The notes: generated by a model not told the origin, from the sequence alone. Numbered from the stretch's first letter, positions 50,369 through 59,998 are shown. The stretch is DNA of 64,000 bases from Castellaniella hirudinis_A (GCF_047468865.1 NZ_JBLGTV010000003.1:124001-188000), one strand, 5' to 3'. Numbers and translations are program-made.

Positions 50369-50584
50369 GTGGCTGTGCCAAGAAAAATTTCAGTGCTTGT
50401 CCCCGATGATGAAGCTCGTCGCTTTGAAGCTTTCTGCAGCGAGCGCGGACACAAGAAATCAACGCTGATCGTTCGATTGATCAAGGAGCACTTGGACAAA
50501 GAGCAGTACCCATTTCAGGGTTCATTGCTCACCATGGCATCAGCCAAGGACAAGAGTTCTGTAAATGCAAAAAAGAGCCAATAA
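50369..50584 (+). CDS. Ribbon-helix-helix (Arc/CopG-like) regulator
   Basis: A 71-residue protein (VAVPRKISVLVPDDEARRFEAFCSERGHKKSTLIVRLIKEHL) with the strand-helix-helix layout of RHH repressors. GTG 50369 is preceded by AAGGAG at the right distance. It sits between the 26-bp palindrome and the methyltransferase gene, so it is the likely controller of the restriction-modification operon. Confidence 0.75.
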   Translation: MAVPRKISVLVPDDEARRFEAFCSERGHKKSTLIVRLIKEHLDKEQYPFQGSLLTMASAKDKSSVNAKKSQ

Positions 50585-50599
50585 CATGGGAATCAAAAA

Positions 50600-51949
50600 G
50601 TGACGACATCAAACGCACCAAGGCTTTCCTGCATTGACCTCTTCGCAGGATGCGGTGGCTTAAGCCTCGGACTTAAGGAAGCTGGCTGGAACGGAATCTT
50701 CGCAATCGAGCGCGATCCGATGGCGTTTGAAACTCTGTCTCAAAATCTTCTATCTCCAGGCGCACCATACGCGAGTTTTGTAGATTGGCCTGCATGGTTG
50801 CCAAAGACAAACCACGACATCGTAGCTCTCTTGAAGAATGATTCCATGCGGAAGCATCTTCGGTCTCTGCGGGGCACGGTGGCGATGATGGCGGGAGGGC
50901 CCCCATGCCAAGGATTTAGCGTAGGGGGGCGTCGTGACGGAACTGACGAAAGGAACAGTCTCGTCTATCAAATGCTCGACATGGTTGAACTAGTACGCCC
51001 TCGCATCGTACTGATCGAAAATGTCGAGGGAATTGCACGTCGATTCGTGGCACGCCCTGGTGAAGCAAGTACCTCCGTTGCCGACGCAGTAATCGAACGT
51101 CTCTCAGATCTCGGCTATACAAGCGTCTTTGATGTGCTTGACGCCACCCGATTTGGCGTTCCTCAATCTAGGCGTCGCGTGGTCATCGTGGGCATCCAAG
51201 GTTCTTCGATGTCCTCTGCTAATCTTAAGATGACCTTCGGTGACATGCTGAGTAAAGCAGCTATCACCGTACGCCAGCACTGGGGACTACCCCAAAGTAA
51301 GAACATTACCGCGAAAGAAGCTATAGGCGACCTCACGGGCGGTGCCCGAGTGGCGTGCCCTGACTCAACAGCGTTTGAATCAGCTGTCTACACCAAAGCC
51401 ACCTCTGCATATGCTCGCGCGATGAGGCGGGGTCAAAAATCGGGAAGCATTCCGAACTCCCATCGTTTCTCGAAACATGGGGAAAGAATTCAGGCACTAT
51501 ACAACCTAGCTCATCAGACTCAGCCTCCTGGGCGGCTATCGAAAGCGTTTCTGCTTGAGAACAACACAAAAAAGGACAAGAAGGTTCTCATCGATGCATC
51601 AACAGTCGTGTCCACGATTACGACTCATCCAGACGAATTTATTCACTATGTGGAGTCGCGAAACATTACCGTCCGTGAAATGGCGAGGTTTCAATCATTT
51701 CCTGACAACTTTCACTTTCACGGTCGGTACACAATCAATGGGCCACGTCGAAAACACGATGTAGCAAGGTGCTCTCAAGTGGGCAATGCAGTACCACCGC
51801 TAATGGCTGAAGGCGTTGGCCTAGCCTTGCGCAACCTCCTTGACCTGCTGGACGCTCAATCCATCACTACGCCCCCTTCGTCGTCAGAAAAGCAATGCTC
51901 CAAGGCTTCAGCGCAAAACAAGATCCTCTCAGAAGCAGCCGCCGACTAG
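50600..51949 (+). CDS. DNA cytosine-5 methyltransferase
   Basis: A 449-residue m5C methyltransferase: motif I DLFAGCGGLSLG, motif IV GGPPCQGFS with catalytic Cys103, motif VI IENVEG, motif VIII RFGVPQSRRRVVIVG and the C-terminal QVGNAVPPLMAEGVG. The target-recognition region lies about residues 215-340. Start GTG 50600 has a weak ribosome site. It would modify host DNA against the McrBC-like pair that follows. Confidence 0.93.
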   Translation: MTTSNAPRLSCIDLFAGCGGLSLGLKEAGWNGIFAIERDPMAFETLSQNLLSPGAPYASFVDWPAWLPKTNHDIVALLKNDSMRKHLRSLRGTVAMMAGGPPCQGFSVGGRRDGTDERNSLVYQMLDMVELVRPRIVLIENVEGIARRFVARPGEASTSVADAVIERLSDLGYTSVFDVLDATRFGVPQSRRRVVIVGIQGSSMSSANLKMTFGDMLSKAAITVRQHWGLPQSKNITAKEAIGDLTGGARVACPDSTAFESAVYTKATSAYARAMRRGQKSGSIPNSHRFSKHGERIQALYNLAHQTQPPGRLSKAFLLENNTKKDKKVLIDASTVVSTITTHPDEFIHYVESRNITVREMARFQSFPDNFHFHGRYTINGPRRKHDVARCSQVGNAVPPLMAEGVGLALRNLLDLLDAQSITTPPSSSEKQCSKASAQNKILSEAAAD

Positions 51950-52009
51950 ACAGCAAACAAGATCACTATGTACAGGGGCCCATCGCCCCTTTTCTCTTCT
52001 AGGATAAAT

Positions 52010-53992
52010 ATGGCTCTACTCGACCTGCTCCGATCAAACAGAAAGCCGACCTGCGAAGCTGAACGCACAAACGCTCTCGCCGAGCTGAGCAGGATATTCC
52101 CAGAGGCTGAGTGGGGTGTGGACACCGATTTCAACTACTATACGCAGGCCAACATTGACAACCTCTGGGCCCATGAACTTCGGCGCGGCATCAAGAATAA
52201 GCTCGAAGCAGCGGGTCTTGATAAAACAGATTATGGGACTTGGCTTGGGGACGTCCACTTTTTGAATATTGGAATCTACCGCAAAAATCTGTTCGAACGA
52301 TATAGAAGTAATGCTGGATGGCGTATTACTTTAATGTCTTTGCCACGAGCGGGCGCGATCTTGGTCGGCTTAGCATCCCATTACCAGAACGCTCAAAATC
52401 ACAACAAGCTCGGCAATGTATCGAATCTTCTCTTCGACATTGCCTCAGATGCGCTTTTAGATGATAGTATGGGGCCGATGTACGGTCGCAAAATCTCAAA
52501 TATTGATTGGGATCAGAACGGCTTATTTCCGACGCCTTTATCCTCGATCGCTGGCGTCTCCACTGATCCGGACGTCGTCTTCCTGAAGGACATTCGCACG
52601 ACAACACTTAAGAAGATTCTGGCATCCTTTATCGCGATCAAGGCTCTACCCAGCTCAGTGAACCAGACAGCCTTAGATCGCGAGTTAATGGAATTATCAG
52701 CTTCCGCAAAACACCTTTCAGAAGAGGTATACCCCTTCGAGGGACTTGAGGAATTTGAGGCTTTCCGTTCTCTCGCGCTCCAAGATTTAGCAGCGGCCGG
52801 AACTCGATTGCTATTGCGAAAAAAGAGTTCAACTCGATCCATTGTCCGCGTGTACTACGGCCCCCCCGGCACTGGCAAAACGTTATCTGCCGTCCGCGAA
52901 GCAGTGAAGCTTGTCGAGCCAAATTTCGATGACAAAGGAAATCCGACGACGTCCTTCGAGAAATTCAACGATTACCGGGATCAGTGCGCCTTCATTACAT
53001 TTCATCCTTCACTTCAATATGAGGATTTGGTCGAATCAATTCGACCAGTAGTATTCGATGATGACATCTCCTCGAATAATGAAGAAGACATGCCTAATGA
53101 AGTGTTGCCACCAAGCCAGCTTCGTTACAAGGTACACGAAGGCTTGCTGCTTCGAATGATCCGACGTGCTCTTCAGACACCCGGAAAGGAGTTCGTGGTC
53201 GTCGTCGACGAAATTAATCGAGGCGATGTCAGTAGAATCCTCGGCCCACTGATCTCAACCTTGGATTCTGACAAAAGAGTCGGGGCTGAATTCCCAATTG
53301 GAATAGAGCTTCAATACCCTCGCGCAGAGGAATTAGAATCTCGGCTTTTTATGCCGCCAAATTTGCACCTGATCGGGACAATGAATTCATCTGATCGAAA
53401 TATTGCCCTTGTTGATCATGCGCTTCGACGCCGGTTCGATTTCATTCAAATCCCACCAAATCCTTCATTGCTTCGAAGCACTACAGATACACCATCGATT
53501 AACTGCGGATTGCTTCTGCAAACAGTTAATGCCAGGATCGAGCATTTAATGGATGCAGATCATTGCATTGGTCATGGCTATTTTGTCGACTGCGATTCCA
53601 ACTTGAAAGTTATAGAACGGCTTGCAACGAAGGTTATTCCACTCTTGCATGAATATTTCTACGGCAACGAGGGCTTAATGCTGATGGTCCTCGGAGACTC
53701 GGCCTCACAAACAGCAAATTTCTTCAAACTCGATCCCCCAGAAAAGCAATTTGAGAAGCTGTTTGGTATAGACCAAGATGTCGCGTCTGCTTTTGGTTAT
53801 CGCCCACATACGACTCCCAGAAGCCTCGAAATAGATCCTCGTTTTTGGAATGCAATAAGGACCATTCCTGGACCTGATGACGAAGCCTACGCAGTTAACT
53901 GCCTCTTGAAGCTTTGTCAATCAGGATCGGTAGTTTCTGGGAACTCCGACGACGACAATGGGGAGATTAATGAAGCGCCTGCTGCGGTGTGA
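52010..53992 (+). CDS. McrB-like AAA+ GTPase restriction subunit
   Basis: A 660-residue protein. The N-terminal 270 residues are a McrB_N (DUF3578)-like DNA-recognition region (NIDNLWAHELRRGIKNKLEAAG, GWRITLMSLPRAGAILVGLASHY). The motor has Walker A GPPGTGKT near 284, Walker B VVVVDEINRGD near 395 and the McrB sensor GTMNSSDRN near 456. GTP-driven translocation is the family role. ATG 52010 follows AGGATAAAT. It overlaps the McrC-like gene by 23 bases. Confidence 0.88.
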   Translation: MALLDLLRSNRKPTCEAERTNALAELSRIFPEAEWGVDTDFNYYTQANIDNLWAHELRRGIKNKLEAAGLDKTDYGTWLGDVHFLNIGIYRKNLFERYRSNAGWRITLMSLPRAGAILVGLASHYQNAQNHNKLGNVSNLLFDIASDALLDDSMGPMYGRKISNIDWDQNGLFPTPLSSIAGVSTDPDVVFLKDIRTTTLKKILASFIAIKALPSSVNQTALDRELMELSASAKHLSEEVYPFEGLEEFEAFRSLALQDLAAAGTRLLLRKKSSTRSIVRVYYGPPGTGKTLSAVREAVKLVEPNFDDKGNPTTSFEKFNDYRDQCAFITFHPSLQYEDLVESIRPVVFDDDISSNNEEDMPNEVLPPSQLRYKVHEGLLLRMIRRALQTPGKEFVVVVDEINRGDVSRILGPLISTLDSDKRVGAEFPIGIELQYPRAEELESRLFMPPNLHLIGTMNSSDRNIALVDHALRRRFDFIQIPPNPSLLRSTTDTPSINCGLLLQTVNARIEHLMDADHCIGHGYFVDCDSNLKVIERLATKVIPLLHEYFYGNEGLMLMVLGDSASQTANFFKLDPPEKQFEKLFGIDQDVASAFGYRPHTTPRSLEIDPRFWNAIRTIPGPDDEAYAVNCLLKLCQSGSVVSGNSDDDNGEINEAPAAV

Positions 53993-55295
53993 GGAATGGT
54001 CTAAGCTACGCGTCGGTCCGGGGCTGGAACTGGAGTCGTTAGAAGAGCTCTCCTCAATCGTCACCGCATGGAAACACAGTACCGGCGAACAGCCTGACGC
54101 CTATTTCAATATTTTGCCTAATGCGTTAGTGCCAAGATTTTGGACAGGTACGTTGGAGACGGCGCTCCTAATTCTTGAGGTTGCCCCAATTGGGGCGAAT
54201 CTTTTAGGGCCGGAAGCGCGGTCTCGTTTAGATACCAGCTTATCGGCAATGCTGGCAACGGCAATGTCAGCTCAGTCAATGGCGGCGGGTCTAGCACCCT
54301 TAAGTTCAGATGGCAGCAGGCATGAAATTCTTCTAGAGGTATTTTGCAATGAACTGCAACTCGCGCGCCGCCGTCAAGTAATCCGTAGATACATATCGAT
54401 CTCCGATAACCTGCCCGCTCCCAGAGGCCGTATATCGTTTCCGAGTCAATGCTACGAGAGCATTCGGAGGCCTGGCCGCTTCGCATCAACGTGGGTAGCT
54501 CTCACGGAAGACGTTCCCGAAAACAGGATATTTAAGAAAGTTTTACTCCACTACCAGCCAAGAAGCTCTGCCTGGATCCGCGGACGCATCGATCTATGCC
54601 TATCCGAACTCGACTCTGTTGACGCCTCAGGGGATCATCGCTTGGAATGGGCAAAGGTTCGCGCAGACCGGCTTCCACCGATCTATCACTCTTTGCTTCA
54701 GCAAAGCAAGGCCCTCCTGGATGAGGAGGGAGCTGGGGTATTTGCCGGAGAAAGGCTTGCCACTTCAGAAATTATCTTTACGTCTCGGCTCTTTGAGCAA
54801 TTCATTGCCAAGGAGTTGGCTTGGATCTCTCCTTCAACTGGCTTGGTTTCCAAGGCTCAGGGGCGCGGGACATTTGCATGCTCACATGGCGACGGCAAAG
54901 GTATATTTGAGTTGGTCCCAGATATAAGATTGATCGACAAATACGGAAAAACTGCGCTGATAGTAGATACAAAATGGAAATCTCTTGACATGCGTAAACG
55001 CCAACTTGGAATTTCTCGCGAAGATGTCTACCAAGTTTTGACTTATGGATCTCGCTTTAATTGTTTGGATATTGTTCTCATGTATCCTGACGTGACCAAC
55101 GAGACAGGAAAAACTGGTTACTACCAAAAACTTGAATCTGTCCTGGGTGGTCGGCAGTATTCAATCCATATCGTAAAAGTCCCTCTGCTTGCGTCCACGC
55201 TCATCGTTGTAAGGGACTTACTCAAAAAACTATTAAAAGAAAAGGGTTTGCCGATTACGAACCATACGGCACAGATCCCTGCTCTGATTACATAA
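53970..55295 (+). CDS. McrC-like PD-(D/E)XK nuclease subunit
   Basis: A 441-residue partner of McrB. The nuclease core is LVPDIRLIDKYGKTALIVDTKWK (Asp about 317; Asp333-x-Lys) in the C-terminal third, with the LRRRQVIRRY-type helical part before it (QLARRRQVIRRYISI). With McrB it would cut DNA; with the adjacent m5C methyltransferase this makes a LlaJI/BsuMI-type system rather than a stand-alone type IV enzyme, although either is possible. ATG 53970 (MKRLLRCEEW) is used. Confidence 0.87.
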   Translation: MKRLLRCEEWSKLRVGPGLELESLEELSSIVTAWKHSTGEQPDAYFNILPNALVPRFWTGTLETALLILEVAPIGANLLGPEARSRLDTSLSAMLATAMSAQSMAAGLAPLSSDGSRHEILLEVFCNELQLARRRQVIRRYISISDNLPAPRGRISFPSQCYESIRRPGRFASTWVALTEDVPENRIFKKVLLHYQPRSSAWIRGRIDLCLSELDSVDASGDHRLEWAKVRADRLPPIYHSLLQQSKALLDEEGAGVFAGERLATSEIIFTSRLFEQFIAKELAWISPSTGLVSKAQGRGTFACSHGDGKGIFELVPDIRLIDKYGKTALIVDTKWKSLDMRKRQLGISREDVYQVLTYGSRFNCLDIVLMYPDVTNETGKTGYYQKLESVLGGRQYSIHIVKVPLLASTLIVVRDLLKKLLKEKGLPITNHTAQIPALIT

Positions 55296-55305
55296 GGGAA
55301 ATCAG

Positions 55306-56184
55306 TCATTTCTCCAGCATCACAAGGCGCACGATGCTGTCAAACTCGTTCAGCACCTCAGGGTATTTCTTCGTCAATTGCCGCAGGACCGCCTCATTGG
55401 CCATGAGCTTGGCCAGATACCCCTTGGCCAGAACCAGGTTCAGGACGTCCTGCCCATAGGTCTGCTCGGCAAGCTTGAACTGCTCCTGCAGGTTCCCCAT
55501 CTCCTGCTCCATCTTGGCCATCTGCTCAGCGCCAACCCCCGCCACTTTCCTGGGCTTGGTCTCGCCCACCACCATGTTGGCCGAAGTGGCAGCCAGCAAC
55601 GCTCGGGCGTACGCGACCGTGATGTTATTGGCGCTGACCATGAGCTCCACGCACTCCACCTGTCTGGTGGGCTTCATCTTGCGAAGGACCGCTCCAAGAT
55701 TTGCTGAAAAAGTCTGGTCGCGCAGCAAGTCTGCCGCCTCGGGGCAGATGCCATCGAGCAGGTTCAGCTTTTTGATGACGTGACTGACGTCGACATCCAG
55801 CGCATCTGCCAATTTCTCGGGCGTGACACCCCGTTCCACGGCGCGGCGGATCATGACGTGCTCTTGGACGCTGGAAAGGCGATTGACACGATTGTTGTAG
55901 GTGTAGCTCTCGTCATCCAGGGCGACCAGGCATGGAGCCGTCTCGACCCCCAACTCTGCCAGAGCGACAAGCCGGGTGTGGCCATCGAGCAAAATGTACC
56001 TGCCAGACCTATCAGGTTTGCCCACAGACAGTGGTTCAATCAAGCCAACGGCCTTGATGGACGAAACAATTTGCTTGTATTTTCTCGATGCCACCAGGCC
56101 ATCTGGGGTTTTACGGGTAGGCAGGATTGCCGCCAAGGGCAGCTGCAACGGTTCGGGAATGAACCCGAGAGGTGGCTCGCTCAT
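55306..56184 (-). CDS. ParB-like protein with RepB-type C-terminus (2)
   Basis: A 292-residue protein with an N-terminal ParB/Srx domain (PLAAILPTRKTPDGLVASRKYKQIV, LLDGHTRLVALAELGV) and a helical C-terminus of the plasmid RepB/DUF-type (EQMAKMEQEMGNLQEQFKLAEQTYGQDVLNLVLAKGYLAKL). It is the third gene of a recombinase-ParB-ParB operon; its ATG is one base from the stop of the upstream ParB. It may bind the recombinase or att DNA. It meets the McrC gene tail to tail. Confidence 0.82.
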   Translation of the reverse strand: MSEPPLGFIPEPLQLPLAAILPTRKTPDGLVASRKYKQIVSSIKAVGLIEPLSVGKPDRSGRYILLDGHTRLVALAELGVETAPCLVALDDESYTYNNRVNRLSSVQEHVMIRRAVERGVTPEKLADALDVDVSHVIKKLNLLDGICPEAADLLRDQTFSANLGAVLRKMKPTRQVECVELMVSANNITVAYARALLAATSANMVVGETKPRKVAGVGAEQMAKMEQEMGNLQEQFKLAEQTYGQDVLNLVLAKGYLAKLMANEAVLRQLTKKYPEVLNEFDSIVRLVMLEK

Positions 56185-56185
56185 C

Positions 56186-57091
56186 TCACACCCCCCGCGA
56201 CCAGACACGCTCTGCCAAGTACTGTGGCATCGTGTCCAGGTGCTCAGCACGCAGCAGATTGACGAAATTTTCATCGCTCAGGATCTGGCGCAATGCACCC
56301 ACAATGAAGAGCAAGTGGCGCTGGGCGGCTTCCGCCTTTCGAATGAGTTGCTTCTGACGCCCGACCTCTCGCTGGTAATTGCGCACCAAGCTCGTTGTAG
56401 TGACGCCCTCAGTGGCCTTGCGCGAGATCATGCTCCCGCCCATGGCTTTGCCCCGGACCCGACGGCGCTCGACCACCCGACGCGCCTGAATGAGTTGGGC
56501 ACCCCGCAACTTGCCCGACTCATAGGCATCCTGCATCGCGGCCTGGACCGCCTTATTGTCTGGCCCTGCCGCCGAGATCGCCATCGCGGCATTCAACGGA
56601 ATACGGCCACTACCTACCGCCATGAGCAGTCGCTCCTCGCCGTCGTTGAGCAAATGCAAGATCCCGTGGACGTATTCAGGGCTTAAGCCCGTTTTCCGAG
56701 CAATGACCTTCTTGTCATAGCCCTGGTCTTGCAACTGTCGGATGCCACCCATCAGCTCCAGCGGGCTGAACTTGCGCCGCGCAATATTTTCCGTGAGACT
56801 CATGATGAAGGCCGATTCGTCATCAACATCGACCACCATCGCAGGGATCTCACTGTGTCCCAGCGCCCTGAACGCTTTCAAGCGCCCCTCCCCGCAGATC
56901 AGCAAGTAACGCGTGCCCTCGTGGTTGCGGCGTGGCGTGACGACGACGGGCTTTTTTAGGCCAAGGCTCTGGATGTTGGAGACGATCTGCTCGAACACTC
57001 GGTTGTTGCGCTCACGCGGATTGAGCACCTCGATCAGATCCAAGGGGATCATCTGTAGTTGCGAAGAGGAATCCTGTTTTCCTTTCGTCAT
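56186..57091 (-). CDS. ParB-like protein with RepB-type C-terminus (1)
   Basis: A 301-residue protein. The ParB core is IPLDLIEVLNPRERNNRVFEQIVSNIQSLGL, ICGEGRLKAFRALGH and MSLTENIARRKFSPLELMGGIRQL, followed by a helix-turn-helix (DKKVIARKTGLSPEYVHGILHLL) and a RepB-like tail. The ATG overlaps the recombinase stop by four bases. Paired ParB-like proteins downstream of a large serine recombinase form a recurring proteobacterial unit; their biochemical role is not established. Confidence 0.83.
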   Translation of the reverse strand: MTKGKQDSSSQLQMIPLDLIEVLNPRERNNRVFEQIVSNIQSLGLKKPVVVTPRRNHEGTRYLLICGEGRLKAFRALGHSEIPAMVVDVDDESAFIMSLTENIARRKFSPLELMGGIRQLQDQGYDKKVIARKTGLSPEYVHGILHLLNDGEERLLMAVGSGRIPLNAAMAISAAGPDNKAVQAAMQDAYESGKLRGAQLIQARRVVERRRVRGKAMGGSMISRKATEGVTTTSLVRNYQREVGRQKQLIRKAEAAQRHLLFIVGALRQILSDENFVNLLRAEHLDTMPQYLAERVWSRGV

Positions 57092-58653
57092 GCCGCCCTC
57101 CTAATCTTGAACTGCTGGGCCATACCGTAGAAATAATCCAGGCTATCAAACCGATAGCACTCGAACCCTGCAGGGTTGTGATCCGCCAAATGAATGCCCG
57201 CCAGATCAAAGTCCAGCCGTGGCAGCAGGTAATAGTCGAGTGCGGCCTGGTTGGGTTCATCGAGCCGCACCACGACCGTGATATCCGGCACGAGGCTGGT
57301 GTCAAACCGCACTTTCCAGCGCCGATGGCCAGTAGCCAGTACCTTGCAACGGGCGAGCACCAGTGAGGCCGTGAACTCGCCATTTACGGTAAGGAGATCG
57401 GTGGCAGGATCTCTTTCAACCAGCCCCCCGACCTGCGCAATCATCTGCTCTGTCTGGCCGACCACCTGGGGATGCAAGCGCCGCAGGAACTGATTGACCT
57501 CCAGGTACTGGTAGTCTCGATCCGGCGTAAAGCCAACTGTCTGATAGGCACGGATCAGGCCACCAAAGCGATGTGCGTACGCCGCTGCCGAGGGCATCCC
57601 TTCTGACTCGTCGATAATCAGGCCCGACAAATAGCCGTGGCGATGCAGCAGGCCACGCAGCTTTTCGATCAGATCCTCGTCGCTATAGCGCTGTGCCCGC
57701 GCACGCAGTATGCCCTGCGCGGTGTAGAACAGATCTGGCGAGACAATCCCCTCAAAGGCACCGTCCTTGCGGATCCACATCTCCGGGCTATTGACGACCC
57801 GGCGCTTTTTGAGCTTGAAAGACCGTCGGTTGTAGACGTTATTGCCGATGTATTTCTCGTTCGACAAGACCTGCCGAACCGTGCCTCGGGTCCATTCCCG
57901 CCCAAGATCTGTGAGCACCCCTTGGGCATTGAGCCTGCCCGCGATCTCCGATTCCAACAGGCTATCGTTGACGAACCACCGATAGATCTGGTTCACGACT
58001 GCCACCTCAGCATCGGGTCCAGGTTGCAGAATCACGCGGTCCGTCTGCAGGCTTTTATGCTCCCCGCGAGCGAGATCCGCCTTCACGGCCCCCGACTGAT
58101 CAATCAATACGCGCCGCAGCCCGTATCCCGCTGGCCCACCCTGCCGGAATCCCTGCTCGATCAGGCGGCATTGTCCAGCGAACACCTTGACCGAAAGCTC
58201 CCGGCTGTATTCGCCCGCCATGGCCCGTTTAACGCCTTTGACGATGGTGGACACGGGCGAGCCGTCGTTTTCGAACTGCTCCGCGCAGTAGGCCACCTGG
58301 ATCCCGGCACGGCGACAAATGTATTCGTAATATGCGCTCTCGTCGGCATCCTGGAACCGCCCCCAACGACTCACGTCATAAACCAGGATGATCTGAAAAT
58401 CCGCAGCACCAGACTCGACATCGTCGATGAGCTGCTGCAGCGCCTGGCGACCGTCGATACGCAGGCCGCTTTTGCCTTCATCAGCATAGGTCCTGACGAT
58501 CTTGATGTGACGATGCTCGGCGTACTCCCGGATTCTCTCGGCCTGGTTTTGAGTCGAGTACTGCTGGTGGTCGGTCGACATCCGAACGTACTGCGCAGCA
58601 CGCAACGAGGCGCGAGGCTCATCATCAGCGGCTTCATTCCGATTGATCGACAT
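57088..58653 (-). CDS. Large serine recombinase (RepB-linked)
   Basis: A 521-residue recombinase: catalytic Ser26 in YVRMSTDHQQYST, then YADEGKSGLRIDGRQALQQLI and VYDVSRWGRFQDADES in the resolvase domain, a recombinase domain from GGPAGYGLRRVLI and a long C-terminal region with no clear zinc ribbon. It is the operon head, followed by two ParB-like genes through overlapping codons. Lying about 1.5 kb from the right end, it is the better-placed candidate for the element's own integrase. Confidence 0.9.
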   Translation of the reverse strand: MSINRNEAADDEPRASLRAAQYVRMSTDHQQYSTQNQAERIREYAEHRHIKIVRTYADEGKSGLRIDGRQALQQLIDDVESGAADFQIILVYDVSRWGRFQDADESAYYEYICRRAGIQVAYCAEQFENDGSPVSTIVKGVKRAMAGEYSRELSVKVFAGQCRLIEQGFRQGGPAGYGLRRVLIDQSGAVKADLARGEHKSLQTDRVILQPGPDAEVAVVNQIYRWFVNDSLLESEIAGRLNAQGVLTDLGREWTRGTVRQVLSNEKYIGNNVYNRRSFKLKKRRVVNSPEMWIRKDGAFEGIVSPDLFYTAQGILRARAQRYSDEDLIEKLRGLLHRHGYLSGLIIDESEGMPSAAAYAHRFGGLIRAYQTVGFTPDRDYQYLEVNQFLRRLHPQVVGQTEQMIAQVGGLVERDPATDLLTVNGEFTASLVLARCKVLATGHRRWKVRFDTSLVPDITVVVRLDEPNQAALDYYLLPRLDFDLAGIHLADHNPAGFECYRFDSLDYFYGMAQQFKIRRAA

Positions 58654-58717
58654 AGATGCCAGCCATTACCAAATACCATACCGATGAAACAATACGCTTC
58701 TGATCAGTAACTTACGA

Positions 58718-59026
58718 TCAAGTCCTCTCTTTGCAATCACGCTTTTTGCGTCGCTTGGCGTTACGCTCGGCCTGCTGTTCACGATTTTTCTGTGTGTACT
58801 CCGGATGGTCGGATCGGTAGGTTCGCCAGTAATCGGGATGGTTGGCGCACCACCTATCCTGCGCACGAGCCTGATTCTCCCGATAGTCAGGATCCTTGCG
58901 GGCAACCGCCTGCCACTGGTTCTTCCGCACCTGCTGGCACCGACGGGTCGAACAGTACAATTGATTCGGACGCTGGGGCAAAACGTAGAATGTCGCAGAG
59001 CAGACCACGCAGGAACGTTTTTCCAT
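58718..59026 (-). CDS. Small zinc-finger-like protein upstream of the recombinase
   Basis: A 102-residue basic protein. CVVC near the start and CSTRRCQQVRKNQWQ form a likely zinc-binding N-terminus; the rest is highly charged (DPDYRENQARAQDRW, ERNAKRRKKRDCKERT). It is transcribed in the same direction as, and 64 bases before, the recombinase operon. It may be a DNA-binding regulator of that operon. The gap 59027-59211 after it shows no gene. Confidence 0.68.
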   Translation of the reverse strand: MEKRSCVVCSATFYVLPQRPNQLYCSTRRCQQVRKNQWQAVARKDPDYRENQARAQDRWCANHPDYWRTYRSDHPEYTQKNREQQAERNAKRRKKRDCKERT

Positions 59027-59211
59027 CTGTACACCTGACGCTCAAACAGTCAGGTTCGCAACAAGAAATCCGTCGCTTTCCGACGAGCATTTGCTTGGAT
59101 TGAGTGGCGAGGAACTGCACGGGGCTGTCAACACTGCCAAGGGCAAGTACTTTGGGGTGCTCCTCCTTGAGGCGTAACCGGCCCTAGCGACCTTGATGTA
59201 CTGGAGAACGA

Positions 59212-59961
59212 ATGGCAACTGTCGAGATCGGTTCCCGGAGCTTCCGGGCTCAAAGTAGCGCCCTGGAGCACTACAAGGCAATGCTGCACCGGTATCAGGA
59301 CGGGCAGCGCGTTTCCGACCAGGGCGACCACGCCGATCTGGTCGCGCTCATTGCGCGGTACGACCCGGTGCTCGACGCAGTCGGTGAACCAACCAAGGGG
59401 GATGGCCAGATCGCCCACTTCGAGCGACGCCTGAACACCGGGACCGGCTGGAGCAGTTCTGGCTTCTGGGTCGTCCGCCAGGACGGGACCGCTACGGACT
59501 TCTCGTACATCGACGCGGTCAAGGGCAAGCCCAAGGGCCGGTCGCAGGACTTTTATGGGGCCTGTCGGCAGGCTGTCGCGCTCGACCTCATCCAAGCCAA
59601 GAAGCAGGCATTCGCTCAATACGGAGACAACCAGGGCCGCGTCGAATGCGAGTTGACCGGCGTGATGGTCACCATCAACGACGCCCACCTTGACCACGCC
59701 TGGCCGAACTTTTCGCATCTGGTGAGTGGCTTCCGGGCAGCCAGAGGTTGGTCACGAGGCATCCCGGACGGCGTTGTATCCGCCCCGGCCGATAGTCAGA
59801 CATCGGCCACCTTCATCGACAGCGCGGTGGCGGACGCTTTCCGAACCTACCACCACGATCAGGCAATATTGCGGATCCTCTCCAGGGCGGCCAATCTCCA
59901 GACCGCCAGCCAGGCGCGAAGGCCAAGGGTCGCACGTCCGGTATATGTGCCAGATCGATAG
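59212..59961 (+). CDS. DUF3223 protein (DCL-like)
   Basis: A 249-residue protein. The N-terminal region (VEIGSRSFRAQSSALEHYKAML to GFWVVRQDGTATDFSYIDAV) is the DUF3223 domain. The C-terminal part has CELTGVMVTINDAHLDHAWPNF, a Cys and paired His/Asp-His layout that resembles an HNH-type nuclease motif. It stands alone at the right edge of the element, opposite in strand to the recombinase operon, and is likely cargo. A nuclease role is inference. Confidence 0.72.
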   Translation: MATVEIGSRSFRAQSSALEHYKAMLHRYQDGQRVSDQGDHADLVALIARYDPVLDAVGEPTKGDGQIAHFERRLNTGTGWSSSGFWVVRQDGTATDFSYIDAVKGKPKGRSQDFYGACRQAVALDLIQAKKQAFAQYGDNQGRVECELTGVMVTINDAHLDHAWPNFSHLVSGFRAARGWSRGIPDGVVSAPADSQTSATFIDSAVADAFRTYHHDQAILRILSRAANLQTASQARRPRVARPVYVPDR

Positions 59962-59998
59962 ATCGACGGCGTCGGTGCGCATGGTGGCGCACAGTCCA

